From DASSJT01 sp963715025 (lineage in GTDB: Bacteria; Actinomycetota; Actinomycetes; Actinomycetales; Dermatophilaceae): a stretch of 64,000 nt of DNA. Positions 25,831 to 34,635 of this stretch are shown here, piece after piece. The notes beneath the pieces are model-generated. The model worked only from the letters and a program-made list of their open reading frames with translations. It was not told where the DNA came from and made no database searches. Every line of letters starts with the position of its first letter. Within the stretch, counting starts at the first letter, position 1. Both the position numbers and the translations under genes were made by a program. Where the stretch lies: positions 868,001 through 932,000 of the forward strand of contig CAVQQQ010000002.1 in the NCBI GenBank assembly GCA_963715025.1. The letters run 5' to 3'.

Positions 25831-26009
25831 CCGGAACCTCGTCCAGAGGGTGCGAAGTGACACCGCTCAGGGGTGCCTGCACCGACACGACCCCCGCTGG
25901 CACCCAGACAGACGACGCAAGCGGGCTGAAGACGTCCATCGCTTTGTCGCAGCCTCACTCACCCGGCGGTCCTGCGCTGAGTCTGGGCGAGCCTGGCTAG
26001 TGTCGGTGG

Positions 26010-26588
26010 ATGCCTCTCGACTACCCCGACCCGGCCCTCGCTGACGAGAGGATCCGGCTCCGCCCCTGGCGGCTGGACGACGGCGACCTCGTCGCAGAGG
26101 TTGCCCTGGAGGATCCGTGCGTCATCGCCGGCACGAGTGTCCCGGCCGACCCGACCACAGCCGCCGTCGAGGCATACATTCACCGCCAGTGGTCGCGTCA
26201 GGCGTCCGGCCAAGGTCTCTCCCTCGTACTCGCAGATCCAGATGATGACCGGGCGCTCGGGAACATCGTGGCACTGCACCGACTGCAGCCCGGGGTGGTG
26301 GGCATCGGCTATTGGCTCGCGCCGCGCGCCCGGGGCGCCGCTCTCGCGCGCCGTGCGGTGGTGCTGCTCTCCGACTGGCTGCTCGCGAGGCCGGACATCT
26401 TCCGGGTCGAGGCGTATGTCATCCCCGGCAACGCCGCCTCCGTGCGCACCCTCGAGGGAGCGGGCTTCCTTCGCGAGGGTCTTCTGCGCAGCTACCTCCA
26501 GCTCGAGAACACCAGGGCAGACGCCCTGGTCCTGTCACGGATCACCGATTCAAAAACGCGAGCGGCTGACGAGGTACGCCAGGGCTAG
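26010..26588 (+). CDS. RimJ/RimL-type GNAT acetyltransferase
   Basis: A protein of 192 residues. It begins DERIRLRPWRLDDGDLVAEV, the usual RimJ-like N-terminus, continues with VGIGYWLAPRARGAALARRA (acetyl-CoA loop) and VIPGNAASVRTLEGAGFLRE, and ends in a short charged tail. It acetylates an amine, either a ribosomal protein N-terminus or a small molecule; the substrate is unknown. The 179 bp upstream hold no gene. Confidence 0.88.
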   Translation: MPLDYPDPALADERIRLRPWRLDDGDLVAEVALEDPCVIAGTSVPADPTTAAVEAYIHRQWSRQASGQGLSLVLADPDDDRALGNIVALHRLQPGVVGIGYWLAPRARGAALARRAVVLLSDWLLARPDIFRVEAYVIPGNAASVRTLEGAGFLREGLLRSYLQLENTRADALVLSRITDSKTRAADEVRQG

Positions 26589-26883
26589 CCGAGCGCTGGT
26601 GGGGCCCGCAGCCGCTTGGTGCGGGTGCCCATCACGGCGTCCTTGTCGGGGGTGCTTGGTGCGGCGTCCTTGTCGGGCGCGCTCAGGGCGGCGTGCTTGG
26701 TGCTTTCAGGTGTCCCCCCAACAGCTCGGGAAGAGACTTTTGTCCCCACCAAATGCGGGGCCAGATGCACGTGCCCGAGCATGAGGGGAACGACCGGGAC
26801 GGGCGGGTGCCGCGCCCGGCAGGCCGACTTCCCAAGCGCGCTGCGTGGTGCCACGCTGAGAGGGTCGAAAGGCAGGGCATCCC
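26589..26883. other. Non-coding gap with short direct repeats
   Basis: No credible gene. CGGCGTCCTTGTCGGG occurs at 26635 and 26662, and GTGCTTGGTG at 26652 and 26692. A minus-strand open frame across it is only a readout of these repeats. The promoter of the small gene at 26884 should lie here. Confidence 0.6.
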
Positions 26884-27129
26884 ATGCAGCCGGACAACGA
26901 ATACGAGACCGACGAAGAGCGGATGGAGCACCACCAGGCGGTGAACCACGAGCTCCAGGCCGTCATCGACGCCGTAGCCAGTGAACACTTGGGCGAGAGC
27001 AAGAGCGCCGTCATGGCTGCCTTGCAGCAGCAATTCACGACCGCTGGTCACTGGCCCCAGCCCAAGCGGTGGGTTGAGGCAATTGCCGAGGAGATCGAGT
27101 CGGGCCACACCTACCGGGTCACGACCTGA
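26884..27129 (+). CDS. Small acidic hypothetical protein
   Basis: A protein of 81 residues that I do not recognise. It is soluble and acidic at the front (DNEYETDEERMEHHQAVNHE), then predicted helical, with HWPQPKRWVEAIAEEIESGH near the end. Codon use resembles neighbouring genes and a GAAAGG lies 14 bases upstream of the ATG, which support it as real. No membrane segment or metal motif. Its neighbours give no hint of function. Confidence 0.65.
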   Translation: MQPDNEYETDEERMEHHQAVNHELQAVIDAVASEHLGESKSAVMAALQQQFTTAGHWPQPKRWVEAIAEEIESGHTYRVTT

Positions 27130-27297
27130 CAGCCCTGCGAGGCCCGTCGCGAGAACACCGCAGCGTGGCCGGCCCTGGTCGACAGGGCTGCGGCCACGAC
27201 AACCACCACAAGCTCCTCGCGCCGCCGCGCGGCCAGTTCTATTCAGCCAAACGCCGGTTGGTGCGTCCGGTTGCGACGCCACGGCCGCCAAACCACC

Positions 27298-27369
27298 CAG
27301 CGGTATGCCGGGTGATGCAGCCGGCGGCCCACTCCACGGGCGCGAAACCAGTCAGCGGTATGCCGGGTG
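27298..27369. repeat. Two 17-bp direct repeats carrying the GGTATGCCGG word
   Basis: CAGCGGTATGCCGGGTG is repeated exactly at 27298-27314 and 27353-27369, a 55-bp spacing. The second copy covers the last codons and stop of the NUDIX gene; the first lies just past it. This looks like duplication of a gene end together with the word. It is not a hairpin. Confidence 0.8.
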
Positions 27370-28113
27370 GTGCGGCCAGGGTGTGTCGAAGGGCCGCAGC
27401 GTGGTCCAGTCCTGCTCTCGTGCCGCGTGAGCTGCGAGGACTGCGATGACGGCAGTGGCGTTGTGCAGGGCGCCGGCGAGGACGGCGTCCCGAGCCACTT
27501 CGAGTGGGACCCAGCGCACCGGCATACCCATTTCCTCTCCGTGTCGCGCGTGCCGGTCGTCCTCGGGCACCGGGCTGAGCCCCCGTGCCAGGTAGATGCG
27601 CATGGCCTCGTTCAGCCCGCCCGGGGAACTGTAGTAGTCGGCCAGGACGTGCCACGAGTCGGCGACCAAGTCCGCCTCCTCGTGCAGCTCTCGGGCAGCG
27701 CAGACCCATGGCGGCTCGCCGTCCACGTCGAGGAGGCCGGCCGGGACCTCCCATTCGCGGGTTCGGACCGGGTGCCGGTATTGCTGGATCAGGACGATGC
27801 GATCGTGGTCGTCGAGGGCAGCTACCGACACCGCGCCTGGGTGGTCGACGAACTCCCGCGTGACCTCGCCCGCCTGCCCCAGGTCGACGGTCTCTCGCAC
27901 GACATCCCAAACCCGTCCCTGGTAGACGACCTCCGCGCTGTGGACGGGCAGATCCTCGAACCGGTCGGTGAGTCCGTCACCGGCCTGCTCGGGAGGCTCG
28001 GGAGGCTCGGGATGATCGGGACCGGCGTGCCCGGGATCGGCCGCTGGTGCCGCATCGCGGGCCGACCGGTCGCCGGCTCGCACTGGGTCGCCGGCTCGCA
28101 CCTGGTCAGACAC
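27352..28113 (-). CDS. NUDIX hydrolase, probable ADP-ribose pyrophosphatase
   Basis: A protein of 253 residues; the GTG start overlaps the end of pyrG. After a Pro/Glu-rich head (about 45 residues with PEPPEPPEQ) comes the NUDIX fold: VDHPGAVSVAALDDHDRIVL, QQYRHPVRTREWEVPAG and the box EPPWVCAARELHEEADL. The box has Asp where the consensus has its last Gly, as in a number of actinobacterial members. Such enzymes split ADP-ribose to AMP and ribose 5-phosphate. The pyrG-NUDIX pair matches mycobacteria. Confidence 0.88.
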   Translation of the reverse strand: MSDQVRAGDPVRAGDRSARDAAPAADPGHAGPDHPEPPEPPEQAGDGLTDRFEDLPVHSAEVVYQGRVWDVVRETVDLGQAGEVTREFVDHPGAVSVAALDDHDRIVLIQQYRHPVRTREWEVPAGLLDVDGEPPWVCAARELHEEADLVADSWHVLADYYSSPGGLNEAMRIYLARGLSPVPEDDRHARHGEEMGMPVRWVPLEVARDAVLAGALHNATAVIAVLAAHAAREQDWTTLRPFDTPWPHHPAYR

Positions 28114-29809
28114 CGGCCTCGACGCTAGTCCGCGGGCGCTCGACCTCGACCAGGCGGGACGCCCGCTGCTGCTCGATCGCTGCGCCGATCAGCCCGGCGA
28201 AGAGAGGGTGGGCTCGGTGCGGACGCGACTTGAACTCGGGGTGTGCCTGCGTGGACACGAAATAGGGATGGGTTGCTGCTGGTAGCTCGACGAACTCGAC
28301 GAGCCCGCCGTCGGGCGACACCCCGGAGATCCGCAGGCCGGCCGCCTCGAGCTGGGCGCGGTAGGCGTTGTTGACCTCGTAGCGGTGGCGGTGGCGCTCG
28401 TCAACCGAAATGGCACCGTACGCATCGGCAGTGACCGAGCCCTCCGAAAGCCGCGCCGGGTAGCTCCCGAGGCGCATGGTCCCGCCCATGTCGCCATCGC
28501 CTTCGACGAAAGCCTTCTGCTCCTCCATCGTGGCGATCACCGCCGCCGGCGTCTGCGGGTCGAACTCGGTGGAGGATGCGCCCTCGATTCCGGCCACGTT
28601 GCGGGCGAACTCGATCACCATGCACTGCAGGCCGAGGCAGATGCCCAGCGTGGGAACCTGGTGCTCGCGCGCCCAGCGGATCGCACCCACCTTCCCCTCG
28701 ATGCCCCGGACGCCGAAGCCGCCCGGAACCAGGACGGCGTCGACGCCGCCCAGCGCCTTCTGCGCTCCGGTCTCGGTCTGGCAGGTGTCACTGGCGACCC
28801 AGCGGATGTTGACCCGGGCGTCGTGGTGGAAGCCACCTGCGCGCAAGGCCTCGGTGACCGAGAGGTAGGCATCGGGAAGGTCGATGTACTTGCCCACGAG
28901 CGCAACCTCGACGGTGTGCTCCGGGCTGTGCACCCGGCGCAACAGCTCGTCCCAGGCGTGCCAGTCGACGTCACGGAAGTTGAGGCCCAGCCGGCGGATG
29001 ACATAGGCGTCGAGGCCCTCGGAATGGAGCACCTTGGGGATGTCGTAGATGCTCGGCGCATCGACCGCGGCTGCGCAGGCCTCGGTGTCGACGTCGCACA
29101 TCAGCGAGATCTTCCGCTTGATCGCCTGCGGGATCTCCCGGTCGGCCCGCAGGACGAGTCCGTCGGGCTGGATGCCGACCTGGCGCAGGGCAGCGACCGA
29201 GTGCTGGGTCGGCTTGGTCTTCAGCTCGCCGCTGGGCGCCAGATAGGGCACGAGCGAGACGTGAAGAAAGAACACGTTGTCCCGCCCGACGTCGTGGCGG
29301 ACCTGGCGGGCCGCCTCGAGGAACGGCAGCGACTCGATGTCGCCGACCGTGCCACCTATCTCGGTGATGATGACGTCGGGCGCCTCGGCGGGCGAGACGC
29401 CGGGGCTGCCGGCGGCCTGGGCCCGCATCCGGTCCTTGATCTCGTTCGTGATGTGCGGGATGACCTGGACCGTGTCGCCGAGGTACTCGCCACGGCGCTC
29501 CCTGGCGATGACGTGGCTGTAGACCTGCCCCGTGGTGACGTTGGCGGTGCCGACGAGGTTGACGTCGAGGAAGCGCTCGTAGTGTCCAATATCGAGGTCG
29601 GTCTCGGCGCCGTCATCAGTGACGAAGACCTCGCCGTGCTGGAACGGGTTCATGGTGCCGGGATCCACGTTGAGGTAGGGATCCAGCTTCTGCATCGTGA
29701 CCCGCAGTCCTCGGGCTCGCAGCAGGTGTCCGAGGCTTGAGGCGGTCAGGCCCTTGCCGAGCGATGAGGCGACGCCTCCGGTCACGAAGATGTGTTTCGT
29801 CTGCACCAC
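28106..29809 (-). CDS. pyrG: CTP synthase
   Basis: Read from the GTG at 29809 (a second GTG follows at once), giving 567 residues. It makes CTP from UTP with glutamine as nitrogen source. The synthase domain opens with KHIFVTGGVASSLGKGLTAS and GETTD-type metal site GAETDLDIGHYERFLD. The C-terminal amidotransferase has GICLGLQCMVIEFARN with the nucleophile cysteine, and AHPEFKSRPHRAHPLFAGL with the final His and Glu. Gene order after it (NUDIX) is standard. Confidence 0.96.
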   Translation of the reverse strand: MVQTKHIFVTGGVASSLGKGLTASSLGHLLRARGLRVTMQKLDPYLNVDPGTMNPFQHGEVFVTDDGAETDLDIGHYERFLDVNLVGTANVTTGQVYSHVIARERRGEYLGDTVQVIPHITNEIKDRMRAQAAGSPGVSPAEAPDVIITEIGGTVGDIESLPFLEAARQVRHDVGRDNVFFLHVSLVPYLAPSGELKTKPTQHSVAALRQVGIQPDGLVLRADREIPQAIKRKISLMCDVDTEACAAAVDAPSIYDIPKVLHSEGLDAYVIRRLGLNFRDVDWHAWDELLRRVHSPEHTVEVALVGKYIDLPDAYLSVTEALRAGGFHHDARVNIRWVASDTCQTETGAQKALGGVDAVLVPGGFGVRGIEGKVGAIRWAREHQVPTLGICLGLQCMVIEFARNVAGIEGASSTEFDPQTPAAVIATMEEQKAFVEGDGDMGGTMRLGSYPARLSEGSVTADAYGAISVDERHRHRYEVNNAYRAQLEAAGLRISGVSPDGGLVEFVELPAATHPYFVSTQAHPEFKSRPHRAHPLFAGLIGAAIEQQRASRLVEVERPRTSVEAGV

Positions 29810-29893
29810 GGACTTCAACAATACGTCATCTCGGCGGAACCCCGCGCCAGACGCACCGGCCGCGCCGGGCTGCCGCACCCCGGAAAGCCGACT

Positions 29894-30976
29894 TCATGAC
29901 CTCACGAGCACGCGCTGGTAGACGGCAAGCGCGGCGTCGACAGCGGCGGCGTCATCGGGCAGCTGGGCAGCCCGCTCGAACGCGTGCGAGCGCAGGCGGT
30001 CGCGCTCGGAACCGTACGTCACCACCAGCCGAATGCCGGCGGCGAGCGCGTTGTCGTCGCCCGGGGCGGTGAGCAGGCCCGCGTCACCCAGGACCGTGGC
30101 CGTGCCGCCCACATCCGTGGCCACGATCGCTGCCCCGACGAGCAGGGCCTCCTGGAGATTGATCGGCTGCCCCTCCCAGACCGAGCTGGAGACCACCACG
30201 TCAGCGGCGGCCAAGAGATCGGGGATGTCGGTGCGGTGGCCAAGCAGGCGCACTGGCAGGTTCTCCACCGCGATGCGCTCGGCGAGGTGCGCGCGCTCCG
30301 GCCCCTCCCCGGCGATGACGACCACCAGCGGCAGGTCCCGCACGCGCGCGGCGGCGTCGAGGAGCAGGTCGAGGCCCTTCTGGGGCGCCAAGCGCGCGAC
30401 GCAGACTGCCATCGAGGTGCCGTCGGCGACGCCCAGCGAGGCTCGAACGGTATGCCGGTCGGTCAGCTCCACGGGTTCCCGCGGCGCTGGGATCACGGCC
30501 AGGCCGGCCGTGCGCGCCCCAAGGTCGCGCTGGCGAGCCAGGAGGTCCGCTGAGACGCCCAGGACCGCAGTAGCCCGCCGCGCCACGATGCGCTCGAGCA
30601 CGGCATACACGCGTCCGGTCGCCGTGCCGGAAGGAGGCGCGTTGTGCAGCGTCACGACGACGGGGGTCGCATTTCCTATCGCGGCGAGGCAGGTCAGTGA
30701 ACCTGCCCGCAGCCCGTGCGCGTGGACCACGTCGGCCCCCCGGACCACCGAGCGGAGGGCGGCCAGGGCGGCGGTGTCGCGGTCAGGGCGGGGACGGTCG
30801 GTAACGGGGACCGGGACCCACCTGGCACCGGTCTCCTCGAACCCGAACTGGTCTTCGGCCGGGCGAGGCGAGGCCACGACGATGTCGTGGCCTCGCGACC
30901 CCAGCTCGCGGGCCAGCCCGTGGACGTGGCGGCCCACCCCTCCCGCCGAGGTACCGAGCACCAGCGCGATGCGCAT
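29894..30976 (-). CDS. Glycosyltransferase family 4
   Basis: A protein of 360 residues of the GT-B fold. The N-terminal domain has GTSAGGVGRHVHGLARELGS and HAHGLRAGSLTC; the C-terminal donor domain has ARLAPQKGLDLLLDAAARV, IAGEGPERAHLAERI and the EX7E motif in SSVWEGQPINLQEALLVGA. GT4 enzymes transfer sugar with retention. Its ATG shares a base with the MurJ-like stop (TGATG), so it is tied to a polyprenyl-sugar module. Substrate unknown. Confidence 0.9.
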   Translation of the reverse strand: MRIALVLGTSAGGVGRHVHGLARELGSRGHDIVVASPRPAEDQFGFEETGARWVPVPVTDRPRPDRDTAALAALRSVVRGADVVHAHGLRAGSLTCLAAIGNATPVVVTLHNAPPSGTATGRVYAVLERIVARRATAVLGVSADLLARQRDLGARTAGLAVIPAPREPVELTDRHTVRASLGVADGTSMAVCVARLAPQKGLDLLLDAAARVRDLPLVVVIAGEGPERAHLAERIAVENLPVRLLGHRTDIPDLLAAADVVVSSSVWEGQPINLQEALLVGAAIVATDVGGTATVLGDAGLLTAPGDDNALAAGIRLVVTYGSERDRLRSHAFERAAQLPDDAAAVDAALAVYQRVLVRS

Positions 30977-32613
30977 CAGGCCTCCCGTCCCCTGGCGGCG
31001 CGGCCCCGCGCCGCGCGCCCCGTGCGGAGTGCCGCTGCCATGGTGTCCCGGTCCGCGAGGGCCAGCGTGCCGCCGTAGACCAGCAGGGCCACGACACCAG
31101 CCGACACGCCGGCCACCACCGTGCCAAGCATGCCGCCAGGTTGGACGACGTGTGCGACCGCCTCACCAAAGGCCGCTGCGAGTGCCATGCCCACCACGAC
31201 CGACCCGGTGGTGCGGAGCGCCCCGGACATGGCCCCTGAGCCCCAGGCCCGGGCCACGAGCAGGGCCAGGAGAACCGCGGCGGTGGTCATCCCGAGGGAC
31301 GAGCCAATCCCGAGAGCGCGGAGCGTGGCGGCCGCGCCGGCCCCGTCCGCAAGCAGGGCGAACGGGACCGCCGCGGCCAGAAGCCACCCTACGCCCATCG
31401 CCGCCGCAGCATCGATCGGCCGCCCGCGGACATAGAGCGCGCGGGTGAGAAGGGCAGCCACACCGAAGCCCACGAGGCCCGGCGCGAAGGCAACCAGGCT
31501 GTCAGCCAGACCGCCCAGCGCATCCTGCCCGCCCCCTCCGCGCGTGCGGTCCAGACCCGCGAAGAACGCCCCCACCGGTCGCGCTGCCGCGATCAGCACG
31601 GCCGCACCGGCCCCGGTCAGCACCAAGATCGCCCGCAGCGACCGGTTCAGCGTGCCGCTGAGTGGCGTTCCGGCCCCTGCCGCCTGGGCGATCGCGGGAA
31701 AGGCTGACGTCGCAACGGGGACAGCGAACACGGCATACGGCAGGAGGTAGACGGCCTGGACGTACTGGTACACGGTGAACGTGCCGTCTCCGCCGCGGTG
31801 GTTGGACAGCCAGATGGTCACCAACACCGCCGTCTGCTGGGCCAAGAGGGCGAGCACACCGGTAACCGCAAGCGCTCCGACCCGGCGGGTATCACCAGGC
31901 GCGAAGGAGAGGCTGGGGCGGTAGCGCCACCCGGTGCGCCAGGCGGGGACGAGCAGGGGCAGGCTCAGCGCCGCCACGCCCAGGGTGGTACCGACCGCCA
32001 GAACGAACTGCGCGCCGGCAGGCACCTCCTCTGGACCCACGCCCCCCTCGGCCAGCGGCCGGTAGACCAGGTAGGTCGCAATGACGACGAGGCTGGAGAG
32101 CAGGGGCGCGAGCGCTGCGGCCAGGAACCGGCGGTGGGCCTGGAGGTGCCCGGTCACGACGATGCCCACCCCGTAGAGCACGACTTGGGGGGCGAAGATC
32201 CACAGCATGTGCTCGCCGGCTGTGACCGCTGCTGAACCCTGCCCCTCGAGGAGCCAGCTCGCTAGCAGGGGGGCTGCGATGGCGAGCAGGGCGGCCAGGG
32301 GGACGAGGACCACCAGCACCCAGGTGAGGAGCGCGGAGGTGGTCTGCTCGGCGCGCTCGGGGCTTCCCGCGCCAAGGTGGCCCGCGACAAGGGGGATCGC
32401 GACCGCGGCGAGCACACCCCCGGCGGCCACCTCGAACAGGACGTTGGGCAGAGCGTTGATGCTCTGGTAAACGTTGCCGACGCCGCGGTGGCCCACGAAG
32501 TCGGCGAACACGAGGATGCGCGCGAAGCCGGCGACCCGCGCCAGGAGCGTGGTCGCCGCGATCAGACCGGCAGCGGTGGCGATGGACCCGGCCGTGCCCC
32601 CCCTGGCGCTCAT
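30976..32613 (-). CDS. MurJ/MviN-like lipid flippase
   Basis: A protein of 545 residues from the ATG at 32613, with about 14 transmembrane helices. The MOP-superfamily start is clear (LIAATTLLARVAGFARILVF, then NVYQSINALPNVLFEVAAGG), as is VYQYVQAVYLLPYAVFAVPV. MurJ flips lipid II. In this setting, between a MraY-like transferase and a GT4 enzyme, it may flip another undecaprenyl-linked sugar. The cell's main murJ is expected elsewhere, often near trxB in actinobacteria, but that cannot be checked here. Confidence 0.87.
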   Translation of the reverse strand: MSARGGTAGSIATAAGLIAATTLLARVAGFARILVFADFVGHRGVGNVYQSINALPNVLFEVAAGGVLAAVAIPLVAGHLGAGSPERAEQTTSALLTWVLVVLVPLAALLAIAAPLLASWLLEGQGSAAVTAGEHMLWIFAPQVVLYGVGIVVTGHLQAHRRFLAAALAPLLSSLVVIATYLVYRPLAEGGVGPEEVPAGAQFVLAVGTTLGVAALSLPLLVPAWRTGWRYRPSLSFAPGDTRRVGALAVTGVLALLAQQTAVLVTIWLSNHRGGDGTFTVYQYVQAVYLLPYAVFAVPVATSAFPAIAQAAGAGTPLSGTLNRSLRAILVLTGAGAAVLIAAARPVGAFFAGLDRTRGGGGQDALGGLADSLVAFAPGLVGFGVAALLTRALYVRGRPIDAAAAMGVGWLLAAAVPFALLADGAGAAATLRALGIGSSLGMTTAAVLLALLVARAWGSGAMSGALRTTGSVVVGMALAAAFGEAVAHVVQPGGMLGTVVAGVSAGVVALLVYGGTLALADRDTMAAALRTGRAARGRAARGREA

Positions 32614-32623
32614 GCCCGACGGA

Positions 32624-33661
32624 TCATGCTTGGCCGCTGGGTTTCGCCTGCCCGGCCCTGGCCTCGGCCGGCCCCGGCCGCGATCCCGGCACCGGTCCAT
32701 GCCCGAAGGTCTGTCCCAACCCCTGCCCGGACCCCGCTCCCGACCGGACGCCGGCTGCCCCCGGGCGGCCCAGCGCGTCGAGCTCGCGCAGGCCGGGCGT
32801 CGACTCGATGACCTTGGTGAAGCTGACCCGCTCGGACGCGAGGGTCAGGCCGACCAGTCCGGCCAGGGCGGCGAGCCGGCCGATGCGGCCGCTGCGCTCG
32901 ACGAACGCGGCTCCCACCAGCGCCCCGGCGGCATTGGCGCCGGTGTCGCCGAGCATCGCCGTGCCGGCGAGATCGGGTGCGAGGAGGCCCAGTGCGGCGC
33001 CAGTCGCGGCCGCGCCCGCCACGGAGCGCGGCCGGCGCATCCCGGCGTGGGCGCCCGCGAGCACGGTCGCCTTGAGGGCGCGCCCGGGGCGCAGGTCGAG
33101 CAGGTTGACCAGGTTGGCCGACCCGGCTATGACGGCCCCGCCCACGAGGGTGTCGAGGACGGAGGTACTCGTCCCGTTCGCACGCCGACGCCGGTCGACC
33201 AGCGCGGCGCTCACGACCCCCGTTGCGGCCAGGCCGAGGATCTTGACGGCACCGGTGGTCACCTCTCCATGTGCGAGCGCGCCAAGGTGGCCCCTCAGCC
33301 CCTTCTTCTGGGTGTCGCCGGTCAGGTCGTCGAGGGCACCCAGGGCACCGGCGGCAACCACGGCGACAGCCGGGCCCGGGCCGCCCATGAGCGCCCCCGG
33401 GAGGGCTCCGGCGACATAGGCCGGACCCTCCAAGAGTGTCACCTCGCGTCCGGCATGGTTGGTCCTGGTCCATCGCTCGCGACCCCCAGGGGGATCTGCG
33501 CTCAGGGAGCGCAGCCCCGAGGCCGCGAAGGCCGCGGAGAGGGTGCCCACCGAGAAGACGGCGGCCACGGAGGCTCCGCGACGGTCCTCAGCTCCGGCAT
33601 GTCGGGGTGTCGGCTCTTGCGCTTCGAGGCTGACGGCACCCCGCCGCTCCCGGCGGCTCAC
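32624..33661 (-). CDS. MraY/WecA-like polyprenyl-phosphate sugar-phosphate transferase
   Basis: A protein of 345 residues with several membrane helices. Superfamily marks are NHAGREVTLLEGPAYVAGAL, GALGALDDLTGD with the paired aspartates, SANLVNLLDLRPGRALKATV and GTAMLGDTGANAAGALVGAA. These enzymes move a sugar 1-phosphate from UDP to undecaprenyl phosphate. It has fewer helices than MraY and a disordered Gly/Pro-rich tail. GTG start overlapping the mctB stop (GTGA). It precedes the MurJ-like gene by 10 bp. Sugar specificity unknown. Confidence 0.82.
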   Translation of the reverse strand: MSRRERRGAVSLEAQEPTPRHAGAEDRRGASVAAVFSVGTLSAAFAASGLRSLSADPPGGRERWTRTNHAGREVTLLEGPAYVAGALPGALMGGPGPAVAVVAAGALGALDDLTGDTQKKGLRGHLGALAHGEVTTGAVKILGLAATGVVSAALVDRRRRANGTSTSVLDTLVGGAVIAGSANLVNLLDLRPGRALKATVLAGAHAGMRRPRSVAGAAATGAALGLLAPDLAGTAMLGDTGANAAGALVGAAFVERSGRIGRLAALAGLVGLTLASERVSFTKVIESTPGLRELDALGRPGAAGVRSGAGSGQGLGQTFGHGPVPGSRPGPAEARAGQAKPSGQA

Positions 33662-34635
33662 TTCGTGCCGTCCAGTTTGGGGAAGGCGCTGTCGGCGTCG
33701 CCGGCCAGGCCGTACTGACCGACTCCACCGGCATACTGCTCCGCGAGGGCCAGCACGATGCTGGCCTGGCCCATGGGCACCCCGCCGTCGTCGACGGTCG
33801 ACAGGCCCTTGGAGAGGGCGGTGTCACGCCGCACTGCCGCCACGATCGACTCGCCTTGGGTGACCGTCGAGCCCACGTTGGACGCCAGGACTGCGCCCGA
33901 ACTGGCGCTGTCGAAGGCCGCGGCCAGCGCGGCATACGCCTCGGCGCGGGTCTTCTGCTCGGCGGGGTCGCCCTTGGACACCGGGGCACCGATCACCACC
34001 GCCGCGGTCGTGCGCCCAGCATTGTCCGGGGTGACGCTGATCAGGTCGGCCTTGCGCAGTTCCTCGATGGCCGATGCCGCGGCCTCCGAGCCGACGCTGC
34101 CCCCGAGGTTGGTGGCTCCCGAGCCCGAGGGGACAGCCTCCACGGTGGCCGCCGCCAGGACCCGGTCGATCGCTTGGCCGGAGTCGGAAGCCTCGAGTTT
34201 CAGCTGTTCGGCCAGTTGCTTGCCCAGAGCCGCTCGCGCGGCCCGCTTGTCGGCTTTGGGGTCGGTCCAGGAGTCGTTCACCGTGATGGTCGAGCCGATG
34301 ACGGCGCCCGCATCGGTGAGGGAGGCACTCGTCGACTTGACCACGGCCGAGTCGGCACCCGGCAGAACCACGAGCGACACCGTCCGTCCGCCGAGGCGGT
34401 CGGCCAGGAGGACGCCGTTGCCGGCGGCGGCGAAAGCATCGCGTGCCTCGGTTGCCTTGTTGGATGCGTCGAGCTCACTGCGCAGCGCCGCCTTGTCGTC
34501 GCGCAGCTTGGTCACCTCCTGGGTCAGCGTCGTCCCCAGATCCTCCTTGAGCGGACCGGCGCCCAGCACGATGCCCACGGCGAGGGCGAGGAAGACGGAG
34601 ACGATCGAGACGAGGTGGTAGCGGAAGTCGATCAC
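33658..34635 (-). CDS. mctB: MctB-like protein (DUF3186, copper transporter family)
   Basis: A protein of 325 residues starting MIDFRYHLVSIVSVFLALAV, the hallmark N-terminus, with one membrane helix and then a coiled coil (LTQEVTKLRDDKAALRSELD). In Mycobacterium tuberculosis MctB is a pore-like outer-membrane protein that limits copper; in bacteria without a mycolate membrane the role is less clear, and links to division (SteB) have been made in corynebacteria. GTG start overlapping the steA stop. The steA-mctB pair is conserved. Confidence 0.85.
   Translation of the reverse strand: MIDFRYHLVSIVSVFLALAVGIVLGAGPLKEDLGTTLTQEVTKLRDDKAALRSELDASNKATEARDAFAAAGNGVLLADRLGGRTVSLVVLPGADSAVVKSTSASLTDAGAVIGSTITVNDSWTDPKADKRAARAALGKQLAEQLKLEASDSGQAIDRVLAAATVEAVPSGSGATNLGGSVGSEAAASAIEELRKADLISVTPDNAGRTTAAVVIGAPVSKGDPAEQKTRAEAYAALAAAFDSASSGAVLASNVGSTVTQGESIVAAVRRDTALSKGLSTVDDGGVPMGQASIVLALAEQYAGGVGQYGLAGDADSAFPKLDGTK

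Noticed and set aside
26585..26854. Minus-strand 89-codon open frame with APDKDAAPSTPDKDAV
   Set aside because: The repeats arise from short direct DNA repeats in a gap; no ribosome site and no family resemblance.
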